A stretch of DNA of 24,511 bases from CF-161 sp035263645 (GTDB taxonomy: Bacteria; Chloroflexota; Dormibacteria; Dormibacterales; Dormibacteraceae): the NCBI GenBank assembly GCA_035263645.1, contig DATFRD010000104.1, positions 1-24,511 on the forward strand, in the 5' to 3' direction. Shown piece after piece: positions 22,629-24,511 of this stretch. The position numbers were made by a program, and so were the translations under genes. The notes below the pieces were generated by a model. The model worked only from the letters and a program-made list of their open reading frames with translations, was not told where the DNA came from and ran no database searches. Every line of letters begins with the position of its first letter. Positions within the stretch are counted from its first letter, which is position 1.

Positions 22629-23043
22629 CCCGGTTGTAGACATTGGTCAGCGCGATCATGAGCAGGAGGGCGGCCAATCCCTTCTCGTCGTAGTGCCTGG
22701 CCGCCTCGTCCCAGACCTCGTCCGGCACCGGGTCGGGCCGGTCGGCGAGCCTGGTCACGGCCTCGGCCAGGGCCAGCGCCGCCCGCTCGGCCTCGTCGAA
22801 GTAGGGCGCCTCCCGCCAGGCCGCGACCGCGAACAGCCGCTCGTCGGTCTCGCCCTTCTGCTTGGCGTGCTTCGAGCCGGAATCGACGCAGAAGCTGCAG
22901 CCGTTGATCTGGCTCGCCCGCAGGTGGACGAGGTCAAGCGTCCGCGGGGCCACGCCGCCCCTGTAGGTGGCCTTCTGGAATGCCTGGATGGCCTCCATCG
23001 CCTCGGGGATGATCGTCGCCGGGTTCTTCATCCGTTCCGCCAT
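22588..23043 (-). CDS. Carboxymuconolactone decarboxylase/AhpD-family protein
   Basis: A 151-residue single-domain member of the CMD/AhpD family, small helical proteins that often act as disulfide-based peroxidases. The redox pair is Cys49/Cys52 in NGCSFCVDSGSKHAK. The histidine of the usual CxxCxxxH motif is replaced by Gly56, with a His three residues later (His59). The start is the ATG at 23043, with AGGAG at 23057 to 23053 nine bases upstream. The frame is open to 23106, but that extension crosses the promoter region. It is divergent from an ECF41-type sigma factor, a classic partner arrangement for this family, so the sigma factor probably controls it. It is not obviously connected with the catabolic modules to the left. 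Confidence 0.9.
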   Translation of the reverse strand: MAERMKNPATIIPEAMEAIQAFQKATYRGGVAPRTLDLVHLRASQINGCSFCVDSGSKHAKQKGETDERLFAVAAWREAPYFDEAERAALALAEAVTRLADRPDPVPDEVWDEAARHYDEKGLAALLLMIALTNVYNRVNVSIRQPVGSWG

Positions 23044-23076
23044 GATGGGTTTCTCCTGGAATGACCCCTGGCTTCC

Positions 23077-23104
23077 TGTCACGTCGGAGGGGGCCTCGTT
23101 CGTC
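23077..23104 (+). promoter_or_regulatory. Candidate ECF41-type promoter toward the sigma factor gene
   Basis: TGTCACG (23077-23083), a 17-base spacer and CGTC (23101-23104) resemble the TGTCACA/CGTC promoter reported for ECF41 sigma factors. It would place transcription start near 23111, giving a leader of about 30 bases that includes AGGAG at 23126-23130. Confidence 0.4.
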
Positions 23105-23112
23105 ACTGCGAT

Positions 23113-23139
23113 GACGGATCCCGACAGGAGAATGTGACC
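23113..23139 (-). promoter_or_regulatory. Candidate ECF41-type promoter toward the AhpD-like gene
   Basis: On the minus strand GGTCACA (23139 to 23133), a 16-base spacer and CGTC (23116 to 23113) match six of seven bases of the -35 and all of the -10 reported for ECF41 targets. It lies back to back with the plus-strand candidate at 23077-23104 and points to the AhpD-like gene, the expected target class. Confidence 0.45.
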
Positions 23140-23140
23140 G

Positions 23141-24016
23141 ATGCACGAATCTCAATGGCTGGCCGAGCGGTTCGAGGCCGACCGGACGCATCTGCGGTCG
23201 GTGGCCTACCGGATGCTGGGTTCGCTGAGCGAGGCCGACGACGCGGTCCAGGAGGCCTGGCTTCGGCTCAGCCGGTCGGGTGTGGGCGAGGTCGAGAACC
23301 TGGGCGGCTGGATGACGACGGTGGTGGCGCGGGTGTGCCTCGACATGCTGCGCTCGCGCCGGTCGAGGCGGGAGGTGGCCTTCGGCGACGACGCACCGGA
23401 GCCGGTGGCCGCCGGCCAGGCCGCGATCGACCCCGAGCAGGAGGCGGTGCTGGGCGATTCGGTCGGCCTCGCCCTGCTGGTCGTGCTGGAGAAGCTGACG
23501 CCCGCCGAGCGGGTCGCGTTCGTGCTACACGACATGTTCGGTGTCCCCTTCGAGGAGCTCGCGCCCGTCGTCGGACGCAGCGCGGATGCCACCCGGCAGC
23601 TCGCCAGCCGGGCCCGCCGCCGGGTCAGAGGCGCGACCGTGGGATCGGAGGCCGAGCTCGCCCGCCAGCGTGCCATCGTGGACGCCTTCCGGGCCGCCTC
23701 ACGCGAGGGGGACCTGGACCGGCTCCTGGCGCTGCTGGACCCGGAGGCCGTGATCAGGGCGGACGCCACCGCGGTAGGCCTGGGCTCGGCACCGGAGACG
23801 CGGGGCGCGCCGGCGGTGGCCGCCTTCTTCAAGGGGCGGGCCAGGGGCGCGGTTCCGGCCGTGGTCGGAGGGGCTCCCGGCCTGGTCTGGGCGCCCGGCG
23901 GCCGGCCCAGGGTGGCGTTCGTCTTCACGCTGGCGGGCGACAGGATCGCGGGCATCGACCTGGTCGCCGATCCCGACCACCTCGAGGACCTGGCGGTGGA
24001 GATCCTCGACGGCTGA
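23141..24016 (+). CDS. ECF sigma factor with SnoaL-like C-terminal extension (ECF41/SigJ type)
   Basis: A 291-residue ECF sigma factor. Region 2 lies at about residues 10-78, including VAYRMLGSLSEADDAVQEAWLR and the -10-binding W-M-T-T-V-V-A-R-V-C-L-D-M-L-R helix. Region 4 lies at about 112-163, with LTPAERVAFVLHDMFG and GRSADATRQLASRARRR. A SnoaL-like (NTF2-fold) domain covers about 172-291. In ECF41 proteins this extension replaces an anti-sigma factor and modulates activity. DPDHL (277-281) corresponds to the NPDKL motif of that domain, whereas the DGGGK motif is not recognisable. The start is ATG 23141 with AGGAG ten bases upstream. Divergence from an AhpD/CMD-family gene is the typical ECF41 context. 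The 78 bases after the stop hold no gene and only a marginal 5-bp hairpin. Confidence 0.92.
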   Translation: MHESQWLAERFEADRTHLRSVAYRMLGSLSEADDAVQEAWLRLSRSGVGEVENLGGWMTTVVARVCLDMLRSRRSRREVAFGDDAPEPVAAGQAAIDPEQEAVLGDSVGLALLVVLEKLTPAERVAFVLHDMFGVPFEELAPVVGRSADATRQLASRARRRVRGATVGSEAELARQRAIVDAFRAASREGDLDRLLALLDPEAVIRADATAVGLGSAPETRGAPAVAAFFKGRARGAVPAVVGGAPGLVWAPGGRPRVAFVFTLAGDRIAGIDLVADPDHLEDLAVEILDG

Positions 24017-24094
24017 CCAGGCGACCAGGGGGATGCCCCTCCGCCATCGCGGGGGAGGTTGGGTGGGGGGGAGCAATCAGGCCCAGCCGAAGGA

Positions 24095-24511
24095 CTACTG
24101 GTACTCCAGGCCGGGGAAGCTCTCCTCAGTTCCCCGCCCTTCCGGCGTCATGTCGAGCACACTCCAGATCGGCCAGATGGAATCGACGTGGCGAGGGTCC
24201 TCGCCCTCGTCGCCTGGAGCGAACACGAGCTCCGTGGCCCACGTGTGCCGCATGTCGCTGCCGTCGCGGACGAACACGTTCAGGATCCCCAGCTGCTCGC
24301 CGTCCGGCGTCTCGGCGTGGTACTCCCGGTTGTAGGTGTTGCTCCGCGAAGAGAGGAGCCGAAGGTGCCGCCAGCCCCGCTCCCTGGCGAAGGTCCGGAT
24401 CCGCTCCCTATCCGCTTTGGCGACCACGGCGAGGTTCAGCCGCAGGCCACTGGCTGCTGGTCCGCCGGCGCACCGGCTGAGGTCGTCACCCGGACACGTC
24501 CCGGCGCACCG
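24095..24511 (-). CDS. DUF899-family (thioredoxin-like) protein, N-terminus beyond the right edge
   Basis: The frame ends in TAG at 24097-24095 and remains open on the minus strand to the last base of the window. This gives 138 visible residues of a longer protein. A GTG near 24427 would make a 110-residue product, but family sequence continues upstream of it (RLNLAVVAKADRERI). GTCPGDD close to the edge lies near where the conserved cysteine motif of these thioredoxin-fold proteins is expected. Other family blocks are FARERGWRHLRLLSS, NTYNREYHAE, ILNVFVRDG, DPRHVDSIWPIWSVLD and LTPEGRGT-like MTPEGRGT. The function of DUF899 proteins is not established. It is convergent with the sigma factor gene. 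Confidence 0.8.
   Translation of the reverse strand, partial: RCAGTCPGDDLSRCAGGPAASGLRLNLAVVAKADRERIRTFARERGWRHLRLLSSRSNTYNREYHAETPDGEQLGILNVFVRDGSDMRHTWATELVFAPGDEGEDPRHVDSIWPIWSVLDMTPEGRGTEESFPGLEYQ

Noticed and set aside
24017..24094. Hairpin AGGGG-GATG-CCCCT (24027-24040) as a terminator between the sigma factor and DUF899 genes
   Set aside because: A 5-bp stem without a T-run is expected often by chance in this base composition.

Overview
The window is a GC-rich (roughly 70%), densely packed bacterial chromosome segment. GTG, TTG and one probable CTG start are common, and many co-directional genes overlap by four bases (NTGA). The substrate-binding protein is a Tat-type lipoprotein, and two GntR regulators and an ECF sigma factor are present. 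This fits a high-GC soil bacterium such as an actinobacterium or a Chloroflexota/Dormibacterota-like lineage. The lineage cannot be fixed from these data. No rRNA, tRNA, CRISPR array, transposase or phage gene was seen.

Two adjacent catabolic modules fill 0-22.4 kb. Module 1 (about 0-15.5 kb) has three transcription units. The first is hyuB-hyuA-FAD oxidase-CocE hydrolase 1 (+). The second is a FCD-type GntR regulator-CocE hydrolase 2-galactonate-dehydratase-like enolase (-). The third is a second enolase-superfamily enzyme followed by a family-5 substrate-binding lipoprotein and two Dpp/Opp-type permeases (+). A 19-base sequence containing a perfect GntR-type palindrome lies both upstream of hyuB, at the left edge, and in the gntR/enolase-2 intergenic region. 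The matching -10 segment recurs at the same spacing. Module 1 therefore looks like a regulon of the local FCD regulator that also extends left of the window.

Module 2 (about 15.5-22.4 kb) is built around a second GntR-family regulator with an unusual C-terminal domain. Leftward from it run a third enolase-superfamily enzyme, a class III (glutamate-1-semialdehyde-type) aminotransferase and an AstE/AspA deacylase. Rightward run the regulator, a second AstE/AspA deacylase (about 62% identical to the first over the N-terminal 146 residues) and a ceramidase-family protein that lacks the usual nucleophilic serine. The regulator's promoter has a perfect -35 box and an inverted repeat spanning the -10 and the start codon.

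Together the modules are rich in enzymes that hydrolyse amide, lactam or ester bonds (HyuA/B, CocE x2, AspA x2, ceramidase-like). They also contain sugar-acid-type dehydratases or racemases (three enolases), an amine/amino-acid oxidase, an aminotransferase and a solute importer. A plausible overall job is stepwise dismantling of N-acylated, lactam-type or amino/sugar-acid compounds. The actual substrate cannot be read from the sequence.

From 22.4 kb the content changes. A 65-codon remnant resembling the N-terminus of an acyl-CoA dehydrogenase runs into a strong 14-bp GC hairpin. Beyond it is an unrelated stress-type locus: an AhpD/carboxymuconolactone-decarboxylase-family protein divergent from an ECF41-type sigma factor, then a DUF899-family gene cut by the right edge.
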